DNA from: Allobosea sp.
GTDB taxonomy: Bacteria; Pseudomonadota; Alphaproteobacteria; Rhizobiales; Beijerinckiaceae
Direction: 5' to 3'
Assembly: GCA_024231975.1 (NCBI GenBank)
Contig: JAAEQB010000004.1
Span: 1 to 47,274, forward strand
DNA: 47,274 bases
Position 1 is the stretch's first letter. Each line of letters starts with the position of its first letter. The notes under the pieces were generated by a model. The model was not told the DNA's origin and ran no database searches. It worked only from the letters and a program-made list of their open reading frames with translations. Below, in pieces: positions 40,660 through 47,274 of this stretch. The position numbers and the translations under genes were made by a program.

Positions 40660-41070
40660 CTGAACCGTCAATCCATCGGCGAAGCCGGCACCGAGCCGCT
40701 TCCCCCGGCTGCCATCACAGAGAACCCCGCCGCGAGCAGCATCGCGCTCGCCTTGCAGGTCCTGGAGGACATGAAGGCCGAGGACGCCACCGTGATCGAC
40801 CTCGTCGGCAAGACCTCGCTGGCCGACGCCATGATCATCGCCTCCGGCCGGGTCAACCGCCACGTCGCCTCGATCGCCGAGAGCCTCGTCGAGGCCTTCA
40901 AGAAGGCAGGCCACGAGACGCCGAAGGTCGAGGGCTTCCCCGCTTGCGACTGGGTGTTGATCGACACCGGCGACCTGATCATCCACATCTTCCGGCCGGA
41001 AGTGCGCCAGTTCTACAATCTCGAGAAGATGTGGGGTGCCGACCGGCCGCGTGAGCGCCTCGTCGGCTAA
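40660..41070 (+). CDS. rsfS: Ribosome silencing factor
   Basis: 136-aa RsfS/Iojap protein that binds uL14 and keeps subunits apart in stationary phase. The core is ALQVLEDMKAEDATVIDLVGKTSLADAMIIASGRVNRHVASIAESL, then VEGFPACDWVLIDTGDLIIHIFRPEVRQFYNLEKMW. There is no ATG, GTG or TTG in frame upstream of the core except TTG 40753, which falls at the domain edge with no ribosome binding site. CTG at 40660 has GTGAGGA seven bases before it, so I propose CTG initiation (LNRQSIGE). TTG at 40753 would give 105 aa. Confidence 0.85.
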   Translation: MNRQSIGEAGTEPLPPAAITENPAASSIALALQVLEDMKAEDATVIDLVGKTSLADAMIIASGRVNRHVASIAESLVEAFKKAGHETPKVEGFPACDWVLIDTGDLIIHIFRPEVRQFYNLEKMWGADRPRERLVG

Positions 41071-41082
41071 GTTCCGCTTCTC

Positions 41083-41565
41083 ATGCGCCTGTCGGTCATC
41101 GCGGTCGGCCGCCTCAAGGACGGGCCGGAACGCGACCTCTGCGCCCGCTACCAGGAGCGGGCGCAAGGGCTTGCCCGCGGGCTCGGTTTGAGCGGGCCCG
41201 AGGTCATCGAGCTTGCGGAAGGCCGCGGCCGCCGCACCGATGAACGCCGCCGCGAGGAAGCCAAGCTGATCGGCGAGCGCTTGCCGCCATCCGGCCTCGT
41301 CATCGCCCTGGACGAGCGCGGCCGGAGCATCGACAGCGACGCGTTCGCGAACCGTCTCGCCGCCGCGCGCGATGCCGGCACCCCGGCCGCGACCCTGCTG
41401 ATCGGCGGCGCAGACGGGCTCGATGCCGAACTGCGCGAGCGCGCCGCACTGGTGCTCTCCTTCGGCGCCCTGACCATGCCGCATCAGATCGTGCGTGCGC
41501 TCGTGCTCGAACAGCTCTATCGAGCCATGACGATCATGGCCGGACACCCCTATCATCGCGCATGA
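41083..41565 (+). CDS. rlmH: 23S rRNA pseudouridine-1915 N3-methyltransferase
   Basis: 160-aa SPOUT-class methyltransferase that acts on 23S rRNA in the assembled 70S ribosome. It has MRLSVIAVGRLKDGPERDLCARYQERA, LVIALDERGRSIDSDAFANRL, the trefoil-knot SAM motif LLIGGADGLD and the end LSFGALTMPHQIVRALVLEQLYRAMTIMAGHPYHRA. Length is standard. It overlaps the envC-like gene by 4 nt. Confidence 0.97.
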   Translation: MRLSVIAVGRLKDGPERDLCARYQERAQGLARGLGLSGPEVIELAEGRGRRTDERRREEAKLIGERLPPSGLVIALDERGRSIDSDAFANRLAAARDAGTPAATLLIGGADGLDAELRERAALVLSFGALTMPHQIVRALVLEQLYRAMTIMAGHPYHRA

Positions 41566-42929
41566 CCCGCCGCTCCCGGCTGATTCGCATTGCACGCGCG
41601 CTCCGGCCCTGGCCGGTGCTGCTTTGCGCGTGCCTGTCAGCCAATGCAGCCTTGGCCCAGACGCCCCCCGCCCCCGAATCTGAGCAGGCAGCCCGCGACA
41701 CTGAGCAGAAGCGCGAGGAAAAACGCGCCCGTGAGCTGGAACTCAAGGCGATCGAGGAGCGACTCGCCGGCAGTGCCGAGGCCCGCGCCAAGCTGGAGGC
41801 CGAGATCGCCGGCATCCGCGCCGACCGGACCAAGCTCAACCAGGCCCTGCTCGACACGACCGCCCGTACGCAAGCCGCCGAAGGCCGCATCGCCGGCCTC
41901 GAGCAACGGCTCTCCCTCTTGCAGACCAGCGAGACCGCGATCCGGCGCTCGCTGGAGAGCCGGCGCGGCCTGATCGGCGAGGTGCTGGCGGCGTTGCAGC
42001 GTATCGGCCGTCGGCCGCCGCCGGCCGTGCTGGTCCGCCCGGAGGACATCCTCGAAGCCGTGCGCGCCTCGATGCTGCTCGGCGCGGTCGTGCCCGATCT
42101 GCGCCAGGAGATCACCATCCTCGGCACCGACCTCGCCGAGCTGGTCCGTCTGCGCGAGGCCATCGCCGAGGAACGCAAGAGCATCGCCGGCGAGATGGAA
42201 GGGCTGGCGGGCGAGCGCCGGCGGCTGGCATCGCTGATCGAGGCCAGGCGCGCCCGCGAGGCCAGCGCCGCCCAGGATATCGAGGCGCAGCGGGCCGCAG
42301 GCGGCGAGCTCGCAGCGCAGGCGAAGACGCTGCGTGATCTCGTCGAGCGTATCGAGAAGGACATCTCCACCGCCAATCGCGCCGCCGAGGCCGCCCGCCG
42401 CGCGCTCGAAGCCGAGACACAGGAGCAGCGCCAGCGCATGGCCCAGCTCGCCTTCCGCGACCCGGCCCGACTCGCGCCCAAGGCTGCGTTCCAGGAACTG
42501 CGGGGCATGCTGCCCTTGCCGGTCGCCGGTTCACAATTGCGTGGATTTGGCGCTGCCGACGAAGTTGGCGCTGCAACCCGTGGAATTTCGCTTTCCACAC
42601 GTGCCAATGCCGTGGTTTCGTCACCTTCCGATGGCTGGGTGGTTTACGCGGGGCCGTTCCGCTCCTTTGGCCAACTCTTGATCCTCAATGCCGGCAATGG
42701 TTACTATATTCTCCTGGCGGGCATGCAGCGCATCGACGTGTCGTTGAACCAGTTTGTGCTGGCCGGGGAGCCGGTCGCGGTGATGGGCGAGACCGCGGAA
42801 GCGGCCGCGACGAATGTAGGAGCGGGGACCGGCGAGCCGGTCCTCTATATCGAGTTCAGGAAAGACGGCGTCTCGATCGATCCGACGCCGTGGTGGACGA
42901 AATCGCAAGGCGAAAAGGTTCGCGGATGA
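41562..42929 (+). CDS. EnvC-like murein hydrolase activator with degenerate LytM domain
   Basis: 455-aa periplasmic protein. A signal peptide (PVLLCACLSANAALAQ) is followed by a long Glu/Arg/Ala-rich coiled coil (about 35-300, with a small Pro-containing kink near IGRRPPPAVLV). A LytM/M23-fold domain follows (about 330-450: VSSPSDGWVVYAGPFRSFGQLLILNAGNGYYILLAGM). The zinc ligands are missing: the usual HxxxD is not seen, and the later positions are YILL and LYIEF instead of His. It should therefore act as an activator of amidases, as EnvC does. It overlaps rlmH and ctpA. Confidence 0.9.
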   Translation: MTRRSRLIRIARALRPWPVLLCACLSANAALAQTPPAPESEQAARDTEQKREEKRARELELKAIEERLAGSAEARAKLEAEIAGIRADRTKLNQALLDTTARTQAAEGRIAGLEQRLSLLQTSETAIRRSLESRRGLIGEVLAALQRIGRRPPPAVLVRPEDILEAVRASMLLGAVVPDLRQEITILGTDLAELVRLREAIAEERKSIAGEMEGLAGERRRLASLIEARRAREASAAQDIEAQRAAGGELAAQAKTLRDLVERIEKDISTANRAAEAARRALEAETQEQRQRMAQLAFRDPARLAPKAAFQELRGMLPLPVAGSQLRGFGAADEVGAATRGISLSTRANAVVSSPSDGWVVYAGPFRSFGQLLILNAGNGYYILLAGMQRIDVSLNQFVLAGEPVAVMGETAEAAATNVGAGTGEPVLYIEFRKDGVSIDPTPWWTKSQGEKVRG

Positions 42930-44299
42930 TGCGCAAGGTTTCTCTCGTTCTGGTCGGCGCCATCGCCGGCGCGGGGCTCACCGGTGTGGTGACCCAGACC
43001 AAGCTCTTCTCCTCGACCAGTGCGGTCGCGGCCTCGGCAGAGGTCTATCGCAGCCTCAACCTCTTCGGCGACATCTTCGAGAAGATCCGCACCGACTATG
43101 TCGAGAAGCCGGACGAGCAGAAGCTGATCGAGGCCGCCATCAACGGCATGGTCTCCTCGCTCGATCCGCACTCGGCCTATCTCGATGCCAAGAGCTTCCG
43201 CGACATGGACATCGACATGCGCGGCCAGTTCGGCGGCCTCGGCATCGAGGTCACCATGGAGAACGAGGTCCTCAAGGTCGCCAAGCCGATTCGCGACACG
43301 CCCGCCGCCAAGGCCGGCATCCTGGCCGGCGACATCATCCGCAAGATCGACAATGACGAGGTCAAGGGCCTCAGCCTGAACCAGGCCGTCGAAAAGATGC
43401 GCGGCATCATCAACACGCAGGTCAAGCTGACGATCGAGCGCACTGGCAAGACCGAGCCGCTGGAGTTCACCCTGACCCGGTCCAACATCGTCGTCCCGGC
43501 GGTGGAGGAACGCATCGAGGGCGATGTCGGCTATATCCGCATCGGCACCTTCAGCGAGCAGACCTATGAGGGCCTGCGCAAGGCGCTCGACAAGATCAAT
43601 GCCGAGATCGGCTTCGACAAGGTCAAGGGCTACATCATCGACCTGCGCAACAATCGCGGCGGGCGTCTCGACCAGTCGGTGCTGGTCTCCGACGCCTTCC
43701 TCGAGCGCGGCAAGATCGTCTCGACCCGCGGCCGCAACGCCGAGGAGACCCAGGTTTTCAATGCCAAGTCGGGCGACCTGACCAAGGGCAAGCCGATCGT
43801 CGTGCTGATCAACGGCTCCTCCGCCTCGGCCGCCGAGATCGTCGCCGGCGCCCTGCAGGACCACAAGCGCGCCACCGTCATGGGCTCGCGCTCCTTCGGC
43901 AAGGGCTCGGTCCAGACCGTGATCCGCCTCGGCGACAATGGCGGCCTGCGCCTGACCACGGCGCGCTACTACACCCCGTCCGGCAACTCGATCCAGGCCA
44001 AGGGCATCACGCCCGACATCGAGATCATCCAGGACGTGCCAGCCGAGCTGAAGGACAAGGTCGAGAACAAGGGCGAAGCCTCGCTCAAGGGCCATCTGCG
44101 CAATGGCGACGGCAAGGAAGAGCAGGCCGGTTCGCCGTCCTATGTTCCGATCGACGCCGCCAAGGACACCCAGCTCACCGCGGCGCTCAACCTGCTGCGC
44201 GGCAAGAAAGACGTGGCCCTGCCGGCAACACCGGCACCTGCCACACCCGCCCCCGCTCCGGAAGCCGGCAAGACCGACGCAGAGAAGAAGGCCGACTGA
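42926..44299 (+). CDS. ctpA: C-terminal processing peptidase (S41)
   Basis: 457-aa periplasmic Ser/Lys protease. The N-terminus is a signal or signal-anchor (VSLVLVGAIAGAGLTGVVTQ). A PDZ domain (about 95-185: GLGIEVTMENEVLKVAKPIRDTPAAKAGILAGDIIRKI) is followed by the protease core, with the nucleophile in INGSSASAAEIVAGAL (about Ser301) and Lys in MGSRSFGKGSVQTV (Lys326). The tail is Ala/Pro-rich. It probably trims envelope proteins or hydrolase regulators. It overlaps envC by 4 nt (ATGA); ATG 42926 or 42929 may start. Confidence 0.95.
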   Translation: MMRKVSLVLVGAIAGAGLTGVVTQTKLFSSTSAVAASAEVYRSLNLFGDIFEKIRTDYVEKPDEQKLIEAAINGMVSSLDPHSAYLDAKSFRDMDIDMRGQFGGLGIEVTMENEVLKVAKPIRDTPAAKAGILAGDIIRKIDNDEVKGLSLNQAVEKMRGIINTQVKLTIERTGKTEPLEFTLTRSNIVVPAVEERIEGDVGYIRIGTFSEQTYEGLRKALDKINAEIGFDKVKGYIIDLRNNRGGRLDQSVLVSDAFLERGKIVSTRGRNAEETQVFNAKSGDLTKGKPIVVLINGSSASAAEIVAGALQDHKRATVMGSRSFGKGSVQTVIRLGDNGGLRLTTARYYTPSGNSIQAKGITPDIEIIQDVPAELKDKVENKGEASLKGHLRNGDGKEEQAGSPSYVPIDAAKDTQLTAALNLLRGKKDVALPATPAPATPAPAPEAGKTDAEKKAD

Positions 44300-44342
44300 G
44301 CCGCAGGCTCTTTCCAGTCCAGCTGTTCGGCACTTGTGCAAC

Positions 44343-44371
44343 GGCCGCAGGAGATTGTTTTCCCTGCGGCC
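44343..44371 (+). terminator. Hairpin after ctpA
   Basis: GGCCGCAGG (44343-44351) and CCTGCGGCC (44363-44371) form a 9-bp stem with an 11-nt loop. No T run follows, so it may be a weak or Rho-assisted terminator. A second hairpin, CTGCGAA-CTGA-TTCGCAG (44413-44430), lies before the next gene. Confidence 0.45.
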
Positions 44372-44460
44372 GATTGGCGATTGATTCCAGCCCGAATCAT
44401 CCGACTCTAGCGCTGCGAACTGATTCGCAGATGTTCTGACGTCGAAGAGGACGGCGCCTC

Positions 44461-45669
44461 TTGGCCGGATTGCCGCTCAGCGAACTCGACCAGCCGCTCG
44501 GGCAGGCGAAGCGCGCGCACGCGTCGAAGCCCTATGCGCGCTGGTTCTGGCGCGGCCTCTCCGGCGGCCTGGCGGCTCTCTTCGCCGGGCTCATCCTCTA
44601 CGCGGCGCTGAAGCGCGACCCCAATGGCGGCGAGCCGATCGCGATCGCGATGATCCGCGAGCGGCCTGCCGCGCCCGACATCGCCAAGGCTTCGCCCGAG
44701 CCCACCACCCGCGACGATAGGCGCGGCCCGGCCAGCGCCAGCCAGCTCGAGACCGAATCCGGCGTCACCGTCGTTCGCCCAGGCTCAGACGCTCCCGGCG
44801 CAATCATCATCACCGTCCCCGATGACGGCACGGTCAAGCTCGCTCCGGCGCCGGACAAACGCCTGGTCGAGCGCACCCGGCACGGCCTGCTCCCGAAGGT
44901 CGGTCCCGATGGCGCGACACCGGCGCAGGTCTATGCCCGCCCGCTCGGCCCCTCGCCTGTCGCCAAGTCGGCCGGCCGGATCGCCATCCTGGTCGGTGGG
45001 CTCGGCATCAGCCAGAGCTCGACCAGCGAGGCGATCGCGCGCCTGCCCGGGCCCGTCTCGCTCGCCTTCGCCCCCTATGGCGCCGAGCTGGAGAAGACGG
45101 TGCAGCGCGCCCGCAGCGAAGGCCACGAGGTCTTCCTGCAAGTGCCGATGGAGCCGTTCGACTATCCCGACAACGACCCTGGCCCGCACACCTTGCTCAC
45201 CGGCCCCAAAGGCACGGACAATCTCGACCGGCTGCAATGGGTGCTCGGCCGCTTCTCCGGCTATGTCGGCATCGTCAACTTCCTCGGTGGCCGCCTCACT
45301 GCCGACGACATGACCCTGACCCCGTTGCTGCGCGAGCTCGCCGGACGCGGCCTGATGGTCGTCGACGACGGCTCCTCACCGCGCAGCCTGCTCGCCTCGG
45401 CGGCGGCGAAGGCGCAGATTCCAGCGCTCAAGGCCGATCTTTCGCTCGACGCGGTCCCGCGCCCCGAGACCATCGACAAGGAGTTGCAACGGCTCGAAAC
45501 GCTCGCACGTGACCAGGGTGCCGTCGTCGCCACCGCCAGCGCTCTGCCTGTCACGATCGAGCGCATCACCCGCTGGGCTCGCACGCTCGAGGGCAAGAAC
45601 CTGGTCCTCGTCCCGGTCAGCGCCGCTCGCGGCTTCCGCAACCCCTCCACCACCGGTTCCCTGCGATGA
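44461..45669 (+). CDS. Divergent polysaccharide deacetylase
   Basis: 402-aa protein with one N-terminal membrane anchor (about residues 29-50) and a periplasmic region. The Pro/Arg/Glu-rich linker (about 55-150) leads to a NodB-like fold (about 165-395: RIAILVGGLGISQSSTSEAIARLPGPVSLAFAPYG, EVFLQVPMEPFDYPDNDPGPHTLL, VGIVNFLGGRLTADDMTLTPLLRELAGRGLMVVDDGSSPRSLLAS). Typical metal-binding motifs are altered, which is what names the family. The role is unknown, perhaps in peptidoglycan or polysaccharide trimming. The only in-frame start after an in-frame stop is TTG 44461, preceded by GAGGA. Next gene rppH overlaps. Confidence 0.85.
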   Translation: MAGLPLSELDQPLGQAKRAHASKPYARWFWRGLSGGLAALFAGLILYAALKRDPNGGEPIAIAMIRERPAAPDIAKASPEPTTRDDRRGPASASQLETESGVTVVRPGSDAPGAIIITVPDDGTVKLAPAPDKRLVERTRHGLLPKVGPDGATPAQVYARPLGPSPVAKSAGRIAILVGGLGISQSSTSEAIARLPGPVSLAFAPYGAELEKTVQRARSEGHEVFLQVPMEPFDYPDNDPGPHTLLTGPKGTDNLDRLQWVLGRFSGYVGIVNFLGGRLTADDMTLTPLLRELAGRGLMVVDDGSSPRSLLASAAAKAQIPALKADLSLDAVPRPETIDKELQRLETLARDQGAVVATASALPVTIERITRWARTLEGKNLVLVPVSAARGFRNPSTTGSLR

Positions 45670-46169
45670 TCAAGCCACCCGCCGGCTACCGTCCCTGCGT
45701 CGGCCTTGCCCTGTTCAATCCGGCCGGTCTCGTCTTCGTCGGCCGCCGGGCCAACCGCAGCCAGCGCGAACATACCGCCCCCGGCCATGAATGGCAGATG
45801 CCGCAGGGCGGCATCGACGCCGGCGAGCAGCCGATCGAGGCGGCCTATCGCGAGCTGCGCGAGGAGACCAATGTCTCTTCAGTGTCCTTGCTGGCCGAGG
45901 CGCCGGACTGGCTGAGCTATGACCTGCCGCGCGAGATCGGCAAGGAAGCCTGGCGCGGCAAATATCGCGGCCAGTCGCAGAAATGGTTCGCCTTCCGCTT
46001 CGATGGCGACGAGAGCGAGATCGACATCCTCAGTCCCGGCGGCGGCCACAAGCCGGAGTTCGACGCCTGGCGCTGGGTGCCGCTCGCGGAAACCGCGGAG
46101 CTGATCATCCCGTTCAAGCGCGATGTCTATCGCGAGGTGGTGCGCCTGTTCGCGGGGGTGGCACGATGA
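45666..46169 (+). CDS. rppH: RNA pyrophosphohydrolase
   Basis: 167-aa Nudix enzyme that removes pyrophosphate from 5'-triphosphate RNA and so starts decay; related enzymes cleave dinucleoside polyphosphates. Nudix box GGIDAGEQPIEAAYRELREETNV occupies residues 48-70. The start YRPCVGLALFNPAGLVFVGRR and the segment SQKWFAFRFDGDESEIDI are RppH/IalA-like. The ATG overlaps the previous stop. It is followed by an overlapping or near-overlapping HisE-like gene. Confidence 0.94.
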   Translation: MIKPPAGYRPCVGLALFNPAGLVFVGRRANRSQREHTAPGHEWQMPQGGIDAGEQPIEAAYRELREETNVSSVSLLAEAPDWLSYDLPREIGKEAWRGKYRGQSQKWFAFRFDGDESEIDILSPGGGHKPEFDAWRWVPLAETAELIIPFKRDVYREVVRLFAGVAR

Positions 46170-46231
46170 GCACCAGGCGCAGGCGGCGCGACCGTCACGA
46201 AACCCTTACATGGCGGCCCGATTCTGCAGCG

Positions 46232-46645
46232 ATGACCGATTCGGTGCAGAGACTCTACGCCGCCGTCCTTGCGGCCCGCAGCCGCGACCCCGCCCGGTCG
46301 CGCACGGCCAAGCTCGTCCGCGAGGGCGTGCCGAAGATGGCCAAGAAGCTCGGCGAGGAGGCGGTCGAGGTCGGCATCGAGGCGGTGCAGAACAACCGCC
46401 CGGCGGTGGTCCGCGAAAGCGCCGACCTCATCTACAATCTCGTCGTGCTGTGGAGCGAGCTCGGCATCACGCCGGGTGAGGTCTGGCGCGAGATGGACCG
46501 GCGCGAGGAGCTCTACGGCATCGCCGAGAAACTGCCGAAATCACGACATGGCGGCCGGCGGATGGCGGCATCGGACAGCCCCGTCGAGGACGGTTCGCGG
46601 CAGGATGTCCTGCAGCCGCTCCTGCTGCACGGCAAGCATGGCTGA
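46232..46645 (+). CDS. HisE-like nucleotide pyrophosphohydrolase (MazG superfamily)
   Basis: 137-aa protein similar to phosphoribosyl-ATP diphosphatase. The all-alpha NTP-PPase motif is clear: RTAKLVREGVPKMAKKLGEEAVEVGIEAVQNNRPAVVRESADLIYNLVVLWSELGI, with the E-E-x-x-E...E-x-x-D ligands for magnesium. The tail (about 105-137) is longer than in standard HisE. Standing beside rppH and far from other his genes, it may be a paralogue with a broader nucleotide-cleaning job. ATG 46166 (MSTRRRRRD), overlapping the rppH stop, would add 22 Arg-rich residues; I prefer ATG 46232, where homology begins. Confidence 0.82.
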   Translation: MTDSVQRLYAAVLAARSRDPARSRTAKLVREGVPKMAKKLGEEAVEVGIEAVQNNRPAVVRESADLIYNLVVLWSELGITPGEVWREMDRREELYGIAEKLPKSRHGGRRMAASDSPVEDGSRQDVLQPLLLHGKHG

Positions 46646-46783
46646 CGGCGAACGGGCAGCCGGCCCGGGCCCGTCAAGAAAGCGTAGCAAGCCGGCACAA
46701 CAGGGCTTGCCAAGCGCAGTGTGAGCCGTTAAGTCCACATCCGTCAGCCGATGGCGGCCTCCAAAGACCGCTTCCGTTGTCAC

Positions 46784-46860
46784 GCGCCCGTAGCTCAGCT
46801 GGATAGAGCATCAGACTACGAATCTGAGGGTCAGAGGTTCGAATCCTTTCGGGCGCGCCA
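46784..46860 (+). tRNA. tRNA-Arg (anticodon ACG)
   Basis: 77-nt cloverleaf with acceptor GCGCCCG/CGGGCGC, D arm with GCTCAGCTGGATAGAGC, anticodon arm TCAGA-CTACGAA-TCTGA (ACG), T arm AGAGG-TTCGAAT-CCTTT, discriminator G and an encoded CCA at 46858-46860. The A at the wobble position would be edited to inosine by TadA. The tRNA opens an accessory-looking stretch at the window end. Confidence 0.97.
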
Positions 46861-46949
46861 TTTTCTCCTTAAAATTCAACTACTTGTTACCCAGTCAACT
46901 GGGTAGCAGTACCCAGCCAGGCCGACCGGGTTATGCTTGGGTAGCTTCG
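46861..46949. other. A+T-rich non-coding stretch with TACCCAG repeats
   Basis: Directly after the tRNA the sequence turns A+T-rich (ttttctccttaaaattc). TACCCAGT-CA-ACTGGGTA (46888-46905) is a perfect inverted repeat, and TACCCAG recurs at 46910-46916, with TGGGTAG near 46938. I see no gene. It could be a tRNA 3' trailer or terminator with an attachment or remnant site. Confidence 0.6.
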
Positions 46950-47139
46950 TCAGGCATCGGCGCCCGCCGCACCCCGCGCTTCTAGTTCGACGACTGCCCC
47001 CGCGGAGAGCAGTCTCCCTTCTGTCGCATCAAGGAGCGCGACCGCTCCCTTCAGCCAGTCGATCGACGATCTGAAGTCGTCTTTCATGTTGGACCCGATC
47101 TCGTCGTCAATCGCGCGCTCTCCTCGGCTGGTCGTGATC
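46950..47139 (-). pseudogene. 3' remnant of an unknown gene cut by an IS element
   Basis: On the minus strand a frame runs from the IS border to TGA at 46950-46952, coding for a C-terminus that reads ITTSRGERAIDDEIGSNMKD and continues DFRSSIDWLKGAVALLDATEG. It has protein-like composition and no stop, but no start or full-length context, since it stops at the inferred IS end. The frame stays open beyond 47139 only inside the IS. An internal ATG (47087) would make a 45-aa peptide. I recognise no family. Confidence 0.5.
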
Positions 47140-47274
47140 TGAGCCCTTAGAACTGGACCGCTTTGAGTTAGAGTTTTCCGCGTCGTTTCCCTTGGGCTGG
47201 GAGGAGCGGAAGACGATGAAGGATTCGAAGTTTTCGGATGCGCAGAAGGCGTTCATTCTGAAGCAGGGGGCGGA
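47140..47274 (+). mobile_element. Left end of an IS3-family insertion sequence (runs off the window)
   Basis: About 75 bp of non-coding end (starting near TGAGCCCTTAGAACTGG) precede the first transposase frame. The exact left border is inferred from the TG start and the change in sequence character. The right end and target duplication lie outside the window. Confidence 0.65.
47216..47274 (+). CDS. IS3-family transposase OrfA, N-terminal part
   Basis: Only the first 19 residues are present: MKDSKFSDAQKAFILKQGA, then the window ends. This is the usual opening of OrfA (HTH_Tnp_1) of IS3-family elements of Rhizobiales, which bind the IS ends and work with OrfB by programmed frameshifting. ATG 47216 follows GGGAGGAGCGG, a good ribosome binding site. 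Confidence 0.8.
   Translation, partial: MKDSKFSDAQKAFILKQGA

Noticed and set aside
42845..44341. 498-codon minus-strand frame
   Set aside because: Antisense to ctpA; composition reflects the reverse of a Ser/Lys protease gene and has no domain.

Overview
The window is a G+C-rich (roughly two thirds G+C by eye), gene-dense piece of an alphaproteobacterial chromosome. Gene content points to Hyphomicrobiales (Rhizobiales), probably a Bosea-like organism: the block proB-proA-nadD-rsfS-rlmH-envC-ctpA-polysaccharide deacetylase-rppH, a PhaR/PhbA/PhbB polyhydroxybutyrate (PHB) locus, a His-rich Zur-type regulator, and Rhizobiales-type intergenic palindromes. The genus is an inference from recalled gene order and was not tested.

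Layout. 0.3-5 kb: a TorF-type porin, a lipoprotein L,D-transpeptidase, accA and a SAM methyltransferase, all on the minus strand. 5-7 kb: gloB, a DUF985 cupin and a GNAT acetyltransferase on plus. 7-13 kb: a YddG-like exporter, then two divergent regulator modules: alpha/beta-hydrolase with a GlxA/AraC-type regulator, and aminotransferase with a GntR regulator and an Fsr-like MFS transporter. 13-16.4 kb: phbB, a DUF1737 gene and phbA (minus) face phaR (plus); a PAS-GGDEF-EAL protein follows. 18-24.7 kb: a small unknown gene, rpmF, mtgA, ispA, kup, ispG and zur. 24.8-28 kb: 3-hydroxybutyrate dehydrogenase overlapping a patatin gene, an atypical L,D-transpeptidase and a DUF1059 gene. 28-32.5 kb: a methyltransferase/glycosyltransferase pair, an AbgB-like M20 peptidase and two small secreted proteins. 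32.5-35.6 kb: a TRAP transporter operon. 35.8-37.4 kb: DUF6481, rpsU and an unknown membrane protein. 37.5-46.6 kb: one long plus-strand housekeeping run from proB to a HisE-like gene. 46.8 kb to the end: tRNA-Arg(ACG), a truncated gene remnant and the left end of an IS3-family element.

How it fits together. PHB metabolism is represented by synthesis (phbA, phbB), granule-linked regulation (phaR) and mobilisation (bdhA, perhaps with the coupled patatin). Cell-envelope remodelling recurs: two L,D-transpeptidases, mtgA, an EnvC-like activator, CtpA and a divergent polysaccharide deacetylase. Isoprenoid supply is covered by ispG and ispA. Most of the window is ordinary core chromosome.

The observations I would look at first are: an intrinsic-terminator-like hairpin in the rpsU leader; an inverted pair of four-unit heptamer arrays between a methyltransferase gene and gloB; an aminotransferase lacking two usual PLP-contacting residues; an L,D-transpeptidase lacking the usual motif His and Arg; the bdhA-patatin overlap; the 44-bp divergent promoter with a palindromic operator; and the IS-truncated gene beside tRNA-Arg. 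I did not find a clearly new multi-gene system.
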